DNA of 64,000 bases from Isoetes taiwanensis (GCA_021234155.1 JAJEKV010000014.1:7457563-7521562), one strand, 5' to 3'. Positions 46,114 through 58,617 are shown, counted from the first letter of the stretch. Numbers and translations: made by a program. The notes: generated by a model from the letters alone, not told the origin.

Positions 46114-48326
46114 GTCTTATGGTTAAGCAAACTGATTACGTTAAGTTGGTTATCAAGAAAGGAGGTTTAAGCAAGGTTAGGGAGAAAATGGGGTGGCAAG
46201 AAGATATTAAAAAAGGAAGATGATCTAGGGAATATTCTCCTACCATTAATAGCCCTATTAATTAGCCCCCCTTATTAATTACCCCACTATACATACTTAT
46301 TAATGTATGGTGATCTTTTCAGATTATACTATGAAATTGATTTTTTCTAATAGTTTGAAGTGTCAATTATGAATTTATGTCATTTTTCACGGGGTCTCAG
46401 TTGGGATGATTCTTGACCCTATTTTGGGTGAGATGCCGATGCATAATTTCAACTCCAATTTTATTAGAATGTTAATTTGAGTCATTCTTTTTCCCCCATC
46501 TAACAACTTAGCCTATTCTTATGGACCCACTACCTGGGAGAAAAATTTCCCCCTATTTTCGAGGTTCCATTGTGGAAATTTTCATTCCACACCCTATTAG
46601 GCTGTTAGACTACTTACTAGGGACATGGTCAGTGCTAGTTCTTGGTCAACCAAGAACATCGATCTGATACCATTGTGACGCTCCTACAAAATATCTGGGC
46701 CCGACCGTACATTCCGTAGAAAATCTCCCATCCGGTCCAGCCCGACTCGACGGGCCCTCCATCTATCCTCGCACTCAGGGGTATCCCTAGTGCGGGGAAG
46801 GGACACTGAAGGTGTCTTGGGCCCTTCCCCTATGGGCTCCTATCACGGACGAAGCATAAACAACGTCGAACTAGCAATAACAATACATCATACTACCTTG
46901 AAGGATAGCACATCCTCATATCCATAGCTACAAGATAGATAAATATATGAAGTAAAAAGCGGAGAGCTCCTACCCAAGGCCCGGACTCATGGGGAGGTAG
47001 ACCGGGACGGGCTAGGCCTCAAGAAAAGCGGGACCGAAGTCATAACAATGGCGGGGCTGGCTATAGACAATGGCTAGGGTTGACCAATCCATCCGCCCCT
47101 CCGTGCATACTTTACAGATAGGCTAAATTGGGCTCTAGCATGACTCTAGCCTTCAGGATACGCAATCTCATGGCATCACCCATCAAGACTACTCCGAGTT
47201 GCATCTCCCGGGTCCGTTGAGGCAGGAAGGGTTGCATATCCCCTTTCCCGGGGTCTAGAGGTTCCTCGGGCGGCTAGAGAATCGTGACGACACATGATTC
47301 ATCCCCGACTTAATCCCCCGAAACAAGAGCCAGGCCAACACTGCGGCTCTCTTTGAGAGGCGGCGTGACACCATTGCCCTAGGAGGTGTCGGACCCATGT
47401 CCGCCCACATGATATGACCGGCCATAAGCTTAGCCCGCTATGGGGTCCCCAGTAGCCACGCTCAGCAGGGACCCTCCCTCTGTATCTCCTCTAGCACCGT
47501 TATGTCGTGCTGAGTCACATCATAGCCCCCGTAGCCCGGTGGGTTCCTATGCACAGGCCGCATAATAATAGGAACTAAAGGGTCTAACTAGGAGCATTAC
47601 TAAGTAAGGCTACTAGGTCTCTACCCCAATACAAGAGGAGCAAACATGATCAACTATCATCACACAACTTCATATCATGATAATCATCAGAATAACATCT
47701 AACCTAATCATACATATCTAACTTACAGTTAGGTTCGTTGATTAGGGTTCAAGATGTTGAATAAGGGTTCTAGGATGGCTCTACTCTAGATGCGAAATAC
47801 TAACTCATCTGGAGTGCTAACTTCCAGACGAACTACTAAGAACACTACTCCAAATACACCGCTCGAAGCACTCCCTCCCATTCCTGGCATCTCCATCCAT
47901 GGTACTCGAAGTTGTCGAAGCCGCGCTCACTCCAAGATCGTACACGCACTATGGGGGCTGCTGCACTAGGCTATGCCACAACAAACGACGCTCGAAACGG
48001 GGTTTCGAGTGCGAAGAAGGTTCCCAGGGTGTTAGGGCCAGGAAAAGAGGTCTAAAGTTAGGGTTTAGGTTAATATAGGTTAGGGTCCACATGGGATGAC
48101 ACGTGGCTCCACATGGCTCCAATGGGACATGGCCATGTGTCGGTTGCCCAATAGGATAAGGCTATGTGGAAAATGGGCCTTATCCTAAGGTTATCTAAGT
48201 TATATACTTAACTTAGATATGCACTCACGCCACTTCCTAAGGTATACAAGGCTACGAAGTAGACTTGTATAGTGACAGACCCGAAAATATACGTATTTAT
48301 AGCATATATTTCCCTGGAACGTCACA

Positions 48327-50135
48327 ATGCCATATTGTCTCGAGGAAGGGCCCCACATCGACGAGTAATGTCACAACTACGCCATCAACAAGTAGATAAC
48401 TTCATCGACTAGTCACATCAAGAGTTTCTAAAAGATGGGACTGTATATATCTCCTAGGAAGGGCAACTATCTCAAATATACTGACCCATAATAGTATCAG
48501 ATTTAGACTTCAAGCAAAGATGCTTTGAATAAGGAGGAGTTACAAGCCAGCAATGATGGGCTACTAAGGAATAGGAATATAACCAGACCGCAACCAACTT
48601 CTTCCTCGTCACCCCCAACACTTCAAAGCAGCTACATCAGCCTCGATAGCACCATCTCAAATCATGATGATCTTCCACCTTAGAGATTGAAGGTCAAACA
48701 CCAACAAGAAGAGGCATCAGGGGGGACCAAATACCAGCATTACTAACTGATCAGCCAAGATTATAGTCCCTGCACATGAATGCAAAAAGATTTCTCTCAG
48801 GAAGAGAAGTTGCACAGTTAGAAGTGGTAAAGCACTCAACATTGTCATCAACAGTATAAAAGCAGCATGCAACTGCCAAGATATAGAATCGAATCGACAA
48901 GGTCAATACAACAGTATCAATTCAGGAGTTAGAAGAATCATCCTCAAATCTTGTAACCTCCAAGCCAGATGAGTCAACATGAAAGATTCTAGAGAGAAGA
49001 GAACATTACCTTCAAGCTTTTGAGATGCGACACCAACACTCTAGATTGTCCACTACATCTCCAAGTCTACTAACATGGATACCTTTAATGAAGGAAGTCA
49101 ACATCAACATTGAGGACGCGAAAAGTCAGAATATATTCGACAGAAAGAGCAGGGCACATGAATCATTATACAACAACTTCTAGAAGATCAGATTTTTCAA
49201 CAAAATTGTGGATATCGTCTTGCTACCCCAATGACTAACGAGTACACCAGCTTTTAGCAAGCTAGAGGGGTTATCAAATAGTTGAATCTCTTAGAATTAT
49301 GCGTGATAACATCCATGATGGGATTGGGACGAAATTACAAGTAGATTTTGTCATTTCTTTTAGAAAGGATGGACCCAAGAATTGAGCAAAGCTTCAAGGA
49401 TTGGGAAGAAAAACGTAGGGAGTACTAAAACTATATACATTTGCTGACAGATATCCAACATATTAGAACCTCTTCGTGAGCTTGATCACCTCGCTAAGCA
49501 GGATTCAATAATAGGATAACCGTCGACCATGTGTATGACGAGTACCTCCACAATATAAGGAATAATCCGACCCAATGAAGAGAAGCAATCTAACAAGTTT
49601 GGCCAACTTCTTAGATGGCATCAATTCAAAGATGGGACTATTTCAAGAGGACAATAACTAAGAAGAGGGAGATCCTAGAGTATAGATTACATCTAAAACA
49701 GCCAGCTGTGGTAGAAGTGCAAGAATATCTTCAAACAACAAGGGCACATCAGAAGAGTCTAGTAGATAGACATAAAACTCCTCGACAGTTTGTGGGAGAT
49801 AAAGTTTGGCTCATGTAAAGGTCAAGCAAGCAAAGCTCTGCATCAGCAATTGTAGAAAACCGCTCCAAGATAAGCGGGGCCTTTTAAGATTGTCAAGCAA
49901 ATATGGAGCCAGTCATAAGCTTGACTCCCCCGCTCATCCAAAAAAGTTCACAAGGTCCACGTGAGCCTATTTAAGAGGCATAAGATGGAGCTCCAGATGT
50001 AACAAGTATCCGGCAAGCTATCCAGCAAGCAATGCAGCAGAGTGCATCGCAGCAAAAGAGTGAGGCTGAGAAAGCAATTGATAAGGTATTGAAGGACACC
50101 AAAAGAGAAGTGTTCACAGGTGAGAACACAATAGG
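48327..50135 (+). mobile_element. Second copy of the degenerate retroelement remnant
   Basis: Counterpart of 18459-20261. The integrase-end-like frame is longer here (49615-49818), because a CAG site is read with one more base (AAACAGCCAGCTG) than in copy 1. Confidence 0.55.
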
Positions 50136-50350
50136 GGATGATCTTTGTAGCACGCCCCTCCGCCAAGGGATCGAACCTTGTAAGCCGTTAAGGCCCCTCG
50201 TGTGTGCATTGAAGTCTCAAGCAACATGACTCGCCCGATCGTTTTGTCTTTTTGTCGTATATCATCATATAGATCAACATAAGATTCAAGCCAATCTATA
50301 TCAGAGTGAGAAATACTTGCCCATAGTACAAAGCTTCTTGATTGATGCTT
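50136..50350 (-). mobile_element. Second copy of the LINE endonuclease fragment
   Basis: Counterpart of 20262-20475. The GDFN region is disturbed by errors, but the DWLESYVDLYDD part is intact next to the transposon end. Confidence 0.6.
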
Positions 50351-50565
50351 TACAGGGTGAAAGCGTGTAGCTGGGGGACAGTTTTGCGCTGGGCAAGCAC
50401 CCCCTAAGCACCATTTACAACCTTTTTTTTGAATACTTTTTTATTTTAGGTTCCCCCGTCATGCCCTTCACGTTCTTTTAAAGCGGCCGCTTCTTGGCGC
50501 CCTGCGACCCTAGCTAAATCGATCAGTAGCTACATCGATCAGTAGCTAGTAAGACGTACTTCGAC

Positions 50566-51923
50566 ATGATTCACCCGATGGCTATGATTCCGGCATCTTT
50601 TGGAAACCCTAGTTGCATTTCTGTGGATCAAACAACTGCATTTTGGACGCCCGAAAAGGTAGACCCTAAAGCTGTCTTGTTTCCTTTGATCTTTTTTGCA
50701 TTTTTTTGCCTTTATCCGGCTCATGCATGCTTCTTTTTGTAGGTCGAAATGAGGTTTGCAAGCACTATTGAGGAATTTCAGGTTTACAGATTGCTTCCAA
50801 ATGAAGGCAGAGATCCAGAAACTTTAACTTGGGCTGATTGCCCCACATCAGATTTTCTTAGTGTGTGGAATCGTGAAGTGAAAGACAATAAGATCAAGCT
50901 CCACCAGGTGAGGCCAGAATTTGCAGATGATTTGCATGATTTGGTACACAAGGTTTATCAGAAAGGCTTAAAAAATAAGGAAGCTAGGACAGTCTTTGCT
51001 AGAGCTTTTGCATGGCAGCATACTCCAATGGCACTTGCTCATCCTGCTAAATTTATAGTGAATTGGGCTAGATTTGCATGGAATAGAATGCAGCTTTCGC
51101 AGAGAAATACCCAAAAAAAAACTGATATGGAAGAAATAAATTTGAAGAATGTTGCTTTCGCTATTTCATCTTTAGAGGCAGACTTAAATGTCCTGAATGA
51201 TGCGCTTGCTTTATTAGAGCTTGAACTCAAAGAAAAGCAAACTGAATTGGTCAGTGTGAATGGAATTTTGCAAGGGTATGACCTTGCAGCTACATCAATT
51301 TCATTAGATATACGAGAAATTAAGAACGATCTACAAAGCTTGAAAGATATTTGCCCAGATGAAGATGCAGCTTTGAAGCAAAAATCTGATGAAGAATGTG
51401 CACTAGGTCTTTCCCTGCTCACCATTTTGAAGAAAAAACAGGAGGCAGACATTCGGCCAGATATAGAAGCACAGATAAGACGGCTAAGTGCATTAATTAC
51501 TTATAAGCAGGAAAAGCAAGATGATCTGAAAACCAAACTAGCAAACCTGCAACATTTGAGGTCTTCATTCCTTACCACCACATTGATCAGGCCTTCTCCC
51601 GGAAATTGGACCGTTGTTGTGATACAAGTGGATGTGTAGTTTGTGGCATGGCATTTAGTATCAATTTTGCCATGCATGTACAGCTCCAATGTGGACACAA
51701 GTTCCACTTATGGTGCTTCCAGAAGTGCATGCAGAACTTGCAATGTAATGTTTGCAACCTAGAGCTGCCAACAGACTTGTATTCGGAGCTGGGTTACGTA
51801 AATTTTGTACCTAACGTGGAGGATGAAGAAGATACTGAGACTGTGGCCACTAAAGGTACATGTAGTCATATTAACGATGAAGTTGTTGAAAATGACATTA
51901 AGGTCTTAGAGGATTACATATAG
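50566..51923 (+). CDS. Coiled-coil RING-H2 protein encoded by the DNA transposon
   Basis: Exon 1 is 50566-50658 (31 codons, MIHPMAMIPASFGNP...), followed by an 84-bp GT-AG intron; exon 2 starts at 50743. The N-terminal ~150 residues are an unrecognised domain (TIEEFQVYRLLPNEGRDPE, FVNWARFAW-type helices). Next comes a long Leu/Glu/Lys coiled coil (INLKNVAFAISSLEADLNVL onward). The C-terminus has a RING-H2-like finger: CVVC, 15 residues, C-G-H-K-F-H-L-W-C, then CNVC. This pattern usually binds two zincs and recruits E2 enzymes. A frame break at about 51619 separates coil and finger, but copy 1 reads through with one different base triplet, and both sit at a likely CTG site, so the break is probably an error. 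Predicted role: E3 ligase or structural partner of the transposase; inference only. Confidence 0.75.
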
Positions 51924-52290
51924 ATTTGGTTTCAAATGGTTCTAATGTAATTTTTTTTTTGTTAAGTGCCAAATATGCCATGTGGTCACTTTGAACATGC
52001 CTCCAGCGCTAGGACATGCCAACAGGGTAAGAATGCCATGTGGCGCGCCTCAATCATGCCACGTGGCTAGAAAATGACATTAAGGTCTTAGAGGATTACA
52101 TATAAATTTGACCACATGGTTGATTTGGTTTCAAATGGTTCTAATGTAATTTTTTTTTTGTTAAGTGCCAAATATGCCATGTGGTCACTTTGAACATGCC
52201 TCCAGCGCTAGGACATGCCAACAGGGTAAGAATGCCATGTGGCACGCCTCAATCATGCCACGTGGCTAGAAAATGACATTAAGGTCTTAG
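51889..52290 (+). repeat. Tandem duplication at the 3' end of the RING gene, copy 2
   Basis: Same structure as 22009-22420: two ~190-bp units starting AAAATGACATTAAGGTCTTA, then a partial third. Confidence 0.8.
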
Positions 52291-53479
52291 AAGCTATTTT
52301 TGTTCTACAAGCCCTACAAGGTAATTGCATGGATGAAAAGGATGTCTCTTAAACAGGACATTGTTTTCTACAAACTCGTGACCCTTTAACAAACAACAAA
52401 TCTTCACCGAACACACTTCCCTGAATCTCAAAGAACATGGTACCTATTCCCAAAGACCACCGATTAAAAAGGCCCCGCACTCACCGTGTAGTATTGCCAA
52501 ATGTACAAATATGATAGATATTACATATACAGACTACTGCGTAGACACAAGATTTTCGACTATCTACAGTGAGACCCAATGACCATAGGTGCTGCATAAG
52601 AAGTATCATTTGGATACAATTGCAACAAATGATCTCTACCAGGCTTTTCCTTTGCCTTCGCCTCATGATCTGCTTTCGTGCTAATTTTACATTTTAACAT
52701 TTAGGATCAATGAGAGGAGCAATGACCGAACTGTTCCTTTAATAAAATGATATGTTACAGAATAAATAGGCAGCACCTGTACAAGTACATGTACATGCAT
52801 GTAGTCTAACACTCCCCCTAAAACAATCTGTGGCACATTCATGTTCAGGTCATTCTGGCATTTAAAGATCATCCAGGGCTAATATCATGTCCTCATGGCC
52901 ACAATGCCACCATCGATGATGCACTTCCTGACCTGCAGATATAATTTTCAGCAACCTATTCAATGTAACCTGCACCTCTAAAAATATATGACTTCATTCC
53001 AACTGCCTTCTTCTTCCCAACCTTCTTCTTTCCAACTGCCTTTTTTCTCAAAGATTAAATTTGATCTATGGCTTTGTACGAGCTTTTAAACCTGGATATA
53101 TAATGACCATTAACATGGTCTGAGTGCACAACCAATGACCATAGCTGCTGCATAAGAAGTATTATCATTTGGATACAATTGCAACAAAATGACCGAACTG
53201 TTCCTTTAATAAAATGATATGTTACAGAATAAATAGGCAGCACCTGTACAAGTACATGTACATGCATGTACATGTCACACATATAGAATCAATAGTCTAA
53301 CACTCCTCCTAAAACAATCCGTGGCACATTTTCATGTTCAGGTCATTCTCATTTAATAAAACTTGCACCTGTGAAACAAGATACCTGCCAACTTCACCTG
53401 TGAAACAATCATCTGCATTTGCCTGCCAAAATAATATGAATGAATTACAAGAAATTGAAAAGCCAGAAATCACAACACG
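52291..53479. other. Repeat-rich centre of the DNA transposon, copy 2
   Basis: Counterpart of 22421-23550. Repeated blocks around 52580-52830 and 53120-53360, with the palindromic ACATGTACATGC stretch near 53250-53275. No gene seen. Confidence 0.6.
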
Positions 53480-56400
53480 ATCACTACAAACTGAACTACT
53501 TTTGGATTTGGAATTCCTTGCAATCGTCTTAGACTTCACGCGAATCGCCTTCTTCTTCCCAACCTTCTTCTTTCCAACTACCTTTTTTCTAGCTACTACC
53601 TTCTTCCGCACAGCATTTAGAATGTCCTCTCTTCTTTCAAGTGTCTTCTTTCTTGTCTTGGAACTGCCAAGGGCTAATGTCTCAGAATCCGGTGGTGGCA
53701 AGGAATCCATGATATGCTCATGTCTTTGCTAGAGGTAAATGGTACACATTATCTTCACCTAAATCAGCAAGTAACTCTCGTTTGCGAGATATTACGAGAT
53801 GTGAATAGCAATTCACATCGGCATATGGCTTAACATTTCATTATCTACCTTCGCCAATATACTTGTAGAACTTGCCTTGGGTTACAATGACCTCTTGTCT
53901 CTTTTGAATTTTGATCCCCACTCGATCCTTGAATGCTATTTCTACCATGTGCTTGGCGTGCATTTTACAATCGAGAAATCAACATTCTCTGCATTGTTGG
54001 CTTACGCATTAATGACAAAATTGTCTCCAACTTGTACAAGTTACGCTTTCCAATCGGTTATCTCCTTCATATTGCACATGAGTGGTGGTGTATCCTCCCC
54101 GCATTATCTCGGGCTTCAATTCAGAATATGTATAACGTTTCAATCTCTTTATGTGCTTGCACCTATTCCATAATCCCATCCAGCAGCCTAGTACAAAAGC
54201 AAGATAGAGGTCTGTGGGCCACCATGGTAGGTCTGTTTTGGCAGATTGGCCTCGATGGTATGAATGTTTTTGTGCCCTTCAAGGTGTCACGGTCATATGT
54301 CACTTCCCTGCACACCTCACCTAACTTTATGAGCCAAAATACCCTGTGCAGGACATTGATCACAATTAGTAAAACGCACACACATACAAGCATGTTTGTG
54401 AAGTCCTAGAATTTGATCATACCTAATGATTAAAGTGTCTTTGACACCTCTTTTCACTTGGAAATACCAATTCAAGAATTGTACAACATCCTCAGCATTC
54501 CTTAGAGCGTCTTGCCGTCCCTCTTTAACATTTCACTTGTAAGTATCCTCTTTATGACGGCACCAAAGACCGTCATGCTCTCCCTTGCCATGGCAAGATG
54601 CAAAGAAATTCCACGAAATCTTTATTGCATTAGATTGATAAAATCTTCCTAAGTGATAGAAGGCTCTGGAGGACTTGAATTACAACAAGCAACCATCGGA
54701 CCAAAATACATGATTTGAATAGCATATACCTTTTTCCTTCAAGTAGTTGGCATGCTTCGGAGGTGTTGTTGTGCGAATAAGCTATCATGCTTTCGATCAT
54801 CCGATATGTAGAAGTGGGTCTCTTTCACCAACTTACGATCGCCAATTAGAAGGTTTGGAGTCTCGACTTTCTTGGCATGTCGTAAGTAATGTGCACTAGT
54901 ATAGAACATTGATCATTCCTCCAATGCATTGTCCGGATTTCCTGCTGAATTTTGAACGTATAGTTTTCCGCAAAAGTCTATAACGGATACAACAAATATC
55001 CTTTGGGAATGTTTGCAAACATTCCTTAAAACCGGGGTCCGCCGCCACCTTGCCGGGTATAGTTATGGGGAATGAATTGTTTGATAACCGCATCAAGATG
55101 CTCCATAAATTCATGTAATGATGTGCTCTTGTAAGCCAACTTCATAACATCCTTCGTGGTGACTCTTGGCTTCCCCCTTTGCTTGTATCCTTTACATAGG
55201 TTTTCGTTTGTGCGCAATATAAGAGCAAATTTGATGTCAAAGATATTACCTTGGAAAAGCAACATTTACTCTTATTTATCCTAAACTTATCCCTGGCCAT
55301 AATTTACTTGCCTACCCTATATGCATGTCTTATCCCTATGCAGGCCATAATTTACTTGGCTACCCGGTATGCATGTCTTATCCCTATCCTGTGTAGCAAC
55401 ACTTACAGCAGCAACCCCTATCAATACTTAAGCACATGCAACACTTACAGCAGCAACCCCATCAATACTTAGGCACATGCAACCTTATAAGATCAAATAA
55501 CCTACACGAACTAGCTAAAGATAAACCACCACAAGATAAATTAAACCACCACAAGATAAATTAGCTAAATTTAAACCACCACAAGATAAATTAAATCATC
55601 TCTTCATGGCTAATCTAAACCATATCAAATAAAAGTCATAATCAAATTAAGGTAATCAATGCATGCAACTAATGGAATGCTAACCTTCTCGAAGTTCTTC
55701 CAATCAAGCTTAATTGACTTGCGCTTCTCTTTGGGACATCTTTGGAATGATTTCAGACCACAAGCATTGCAGTCCATGGTCAAACAAGTAGACTTATACC
55801 AATCTGCGGTTTCATCCTTAGGACACACCATAGTTTTCCACATTTCACTTACACTATTGAAAGTATGATTGCTCGCTGCACATATTGGGCCTGGACCACA
55901 GACATTACATTTGCATGTACACCTGGAACCATGGGTGTTAGAATCTTGTCTTAGCTTGTTGATTGCCTGCCTAACAAATTCCATTCTCATGTGGTATATG
56001 CAGCAACATGTTTCCCTCTCTTTAAGCCTTTTCACAAACTTGGGCTTCAAAGTCTCAAACAACCTGAGACCTATTTTCATCTCTGGATATTGATGCTTAA
56101 ATTTCTTATAAAATGTGACCTGAAATGTAATAAACAATATAAGAATGAGAGAAGCTTTTTATTGTGAAAACAAGGAAGCAATTACATACCTGACTCTCTT
56201 CCAAGTAATGAAGTGGCTGCAGGTTATACGGCTTAGCAATCTTATCACCGTTATTATTCCTTCTCAATTTCATAACCTGCCTTTTATTTGGACAGGCCCT
56301 AGTTTGAAATCCAAAAGTTGTATACCTTTTCGCGATCTTCATCCAGATAGCCGATCGATCTGCATTTCCTTTTGAACATAGACCACGGGCCTCCAAATTC

Positions 56401-57147
56401 AGTAAACTTTTCTCTGTCCAATGCGGCATACACCGCCTTTCTCCTCATGTTCAAAACCTTTGCAACATTTGTCCGGTTGGTAGATCCATTAATGACCATC
56501 ATCAAGGTGGATGCCCGTGCTTGATTGATGTCCCGTGGTCCTAGCACGTTTACTAGCTTGAAGAGTCTCCTTCATATTCTCAACAACATGTTGATATACT
56601 TGTAATTTCTCGTTTCCAATGATCCCAAACTCATGTAGGTGTTTTTTGCTCCGGATATGATTTCTTTTCTATCGCCAGGATGTATCTTGAGGCATACATT
56701 GTTGATGTGATCTACAATGTTTTTAGCATGCTTTTGTTTTACGCCTAGTGGTCATTTGTCCTTGGTCTTGTATGCGCTTCTCTTCGCTTCTCTGGGTAAC
56801 TTTTCAAATTCCCTCTTCCTCTTTCTCTGCAACTTTCTTTTAGCAGATAAAATCCTTCTGCATGCAGTATTAGGAGAAATGCAATTGCAAACTTTCTTGC
56901 ACTCAACCAAGCATACCTCAGGATTTCCAGGAACCTTCTCATCAGAAATTGGAGATAAGACCACCTCAGACACTGCATTGATGGAATTTCGAAATTGCAT
57001 GCCATTGCAACAATCTTCCTCTTCCTCCACGTTAAAATTTGGAATTCTATCTTGGATGTCAATTCCCAAACTGGAAGCAAGTTGTTCTGGATCCTGGCCT
57101 CCAAATCGAGATGCAAATTCAGCAGCATAGCTTGCAACCAGATCCAT
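53480..57147 (-). CDS. DDE-like transposase of the DNA transposon (multi-exon)
   Basis: Starts at ATG 57147 (MDLVASYAAEFASRFGG). In order: acidic Cys-rich N-terminus (VCNCISPNTACRRI), basic KRKLQRKRKREFEKLPREAK, a helix-turn-helix (RTNVAKVLNMRRKAVYAALD, about 56430-56490), ETCCCIYHMRMEFVRQAI with CTCKCNVCG (about 55905-56015), FIPHNYTRQ, the DFMENY block (best read in copy 1), a SDG block (about 54690-54706), NFFASCHGKGEHDG (about 54571-54615), a Cys block, a BAH-like segment, and a Lys-rich tail (VVARKKVVGKKKVGKKK). The DFxENY...HW...SDG...HGKG series resembles, from memory, uncharacterised animal transposable-element proteins with CVCxYHQN motifs; the acidic residues fit a DDE/D nuclease. 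Exon borders are uncertain and several frames need correction. Confidence 0.7.
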
Positions 57148-57453
57148 ACAATTTCTGAAATGAAAAAATGAAAAAACCAAGAATTGTCCATTTCGAAAGG
57201 GAGACGGTAGAATCGGGCAGAGCGGGAGAACTAGCATCTGAAGTTGGATCGATGACATGGCCAACTAACTTCCTAAATTGGAGAGGATTTGAAGCTCTCT
57301 CCTGCGCGGGCTTTCCATGAGAAATATGAACAGCACGTCAAACCCTAGTTCTTGAAGGGCCGAAAATTTTCATGGGAAAGTACTAAGCACCCCCAAAGCA
57401 CCAAATGTCGTGGACATAAAAAGTGTCCCCCAGGTACACGCTTTCACCCTACA

Positions 57454-58617
57454 TTCTAAACCAAAAAAAAATAAAAAATAATGCTGCTTAGAATCCAGCA
57501 TGAAGAAGGTCTGGCGCTTCCAAATTTTTAAGTAGCATTCTTTATAGAAGATCAGCCCCCATGGAAATGTTTAGTATGCTTGGGTAATCCGACCATGTTT
57601 ATTATAACCTTTGAAGGATCCTTGTACACTATAAGATGCTTCTGCAACTTCAGCTGCATTTTCAATAACAAAGGTTAGATATCTTGAGATCTGGAGTTCA
57701 ACCTCTCAGGATCTATTGACATCAAAGTGTTTCAATGTACAAGGATTTCACATCGATGTTGTATTTATTAAAATTGTGGTCGGTAGGCGCAACTATATTG
57801 CAGCTTGCATCCTCTCTTATTTTTCAGTTCACAAGATCATTCAAGCAAGGCAAAAATGAGAACAACTTTTATGTTTGGGAAGTAGCTCTCTTTCAACGAC
57901 ACAAGGGCAATTCATAGTCCCCGGGCACCTTGTTTTTTTTTTTCCTTTTCTTTTTAATGCCATTGAGGTAGTTCGACAATGTACCTATGGTCAGCTGTGC
58001 TGAATGAAAAGCCTATTTATCACCCAGTTTGTATCTGTAACTTGCGAATCTAGCCTGAGAATGCTTGGCCCTTAACAATAGAAACTAAAATAGCTTGGGG
58101 TGCCAAGTATGAGATAAGAGAATCTTTGGTTATTAATGATAGAATTTAAGACAACTTGGTGCAGGTTATTCCTCTTAAGGAAATGTAAAGACTGGTTAAT
58201 GAGTGCAGGAAATCAGCAAGAAATGTTTCTTTGGCATACGTATTGTTGTTACATAGATATCACTCTTGCGTACATCAAATCTGAAGATTTGTTGTTGTGA
58301 GATCCAAACATATAACTTGGTTAATTTTTTTCATTCATTATTTTTCCTCAAATAAACGAGTCAGAATGGTTTGATAGAATCATGACAATATGCATACTAG
58401 GGTTCCAACTTAGTGCTTAAGAGCTTCACATCCATGTCAATGGATGTGCTTATAATGCTTTTCTAGAACTTCAAAATAACTACCAAGATGCAATACTATT
58501 GATGGATGCTATAAGAGTCTTATGGTGCATGATGGTGCTATAAGAGTCTTAAAACTGCGCAAGATGTGAAAGCGATTTAGTTCATATAACACCATCTAGA
58601 CAAAAATGCTTTGGCGT
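57454..58617. other. Right flank of DNA transposon copy 2 to the end of the duplication
   Basis: Counterpart of 27562-28714. The ORF at 57735-57917 is not open in copy 1 and is not supported. Confidence 0.45.

Larger units (their letters stand above)
40079..48326 (-). mobile_element. Second copy of the minus gypsy element
   Basis: Counterpart of 10195-18458. RNase H and RT pieces at 40079-41200, Gag N-terminal part 41204-41760, ORF1 pieces to ATG 43991, TATA context near 44100, dyad modules 44280-44770, H3-like ORF 44993-46113, primer site 46661-46672 and LTR 46674-48326. The part around 41170-41560 and 45180-45900 is clean and confirms the deletion junction and the H3-like sequence. Confidence 0.8.
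50355..57449. mobile_element. Two-gene DNA transposon, copy 2 (cleaner)
   Basis: 7095 bp. The TIRs begin GGGTGAAAGCGTGTA[G/C]CTG and match 29 of 31 bases; the target duplication is TACA (50351-50354 and 57450-57453). Subterminal AAGCACC motifs occur at both ends. It carries the plus-strand coiled-coil RING-H2 gene (50566-51923) and the minus-strand transposase gene (57147-53480). Both genes look recently functional, so the element may be autonomous. Confidence 0.88.
29875..58617 (+). repeat. Second copy of the ~29.9 kb direct duplication
   Basis: Aligns with 1-28714 in the same order over its whole length. Starts with AAGCTTAAAGTCATTT and ends at CAAAAATGCTTTGGCGT, after which the two copies diverge (copy 1 continues TACGTATTGC, copy 2 GCGACACTGC). 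Differences cluster at CAG, CTG and CCG. From about 30 to 45 kb this copy is the noisier; from about 50 to 58 kb it is the cleaner one; 48.3-50.1 kb is nearly identical to copy 1. Confidence 0.92.

Noticed and set aside
53334..53732. Plus-strand 132-aa ORF with Phe/Thr repeats
   Set aside because: Antisense of the Lys-rich transposase tail.
56717..57130. Plus-strand 137-aa ORF
   Set aside because: Antisense shadow of the transposase N-terminus, which is longer and has a meaningful motif order.
50355..57449. Assignment to CACTA or PIF/Harbinger
   Set aside because: TIR ends are GGGTG, not CACTA, and the target duplication is 4 bp rather than 3; the protein motifs also do not fit.
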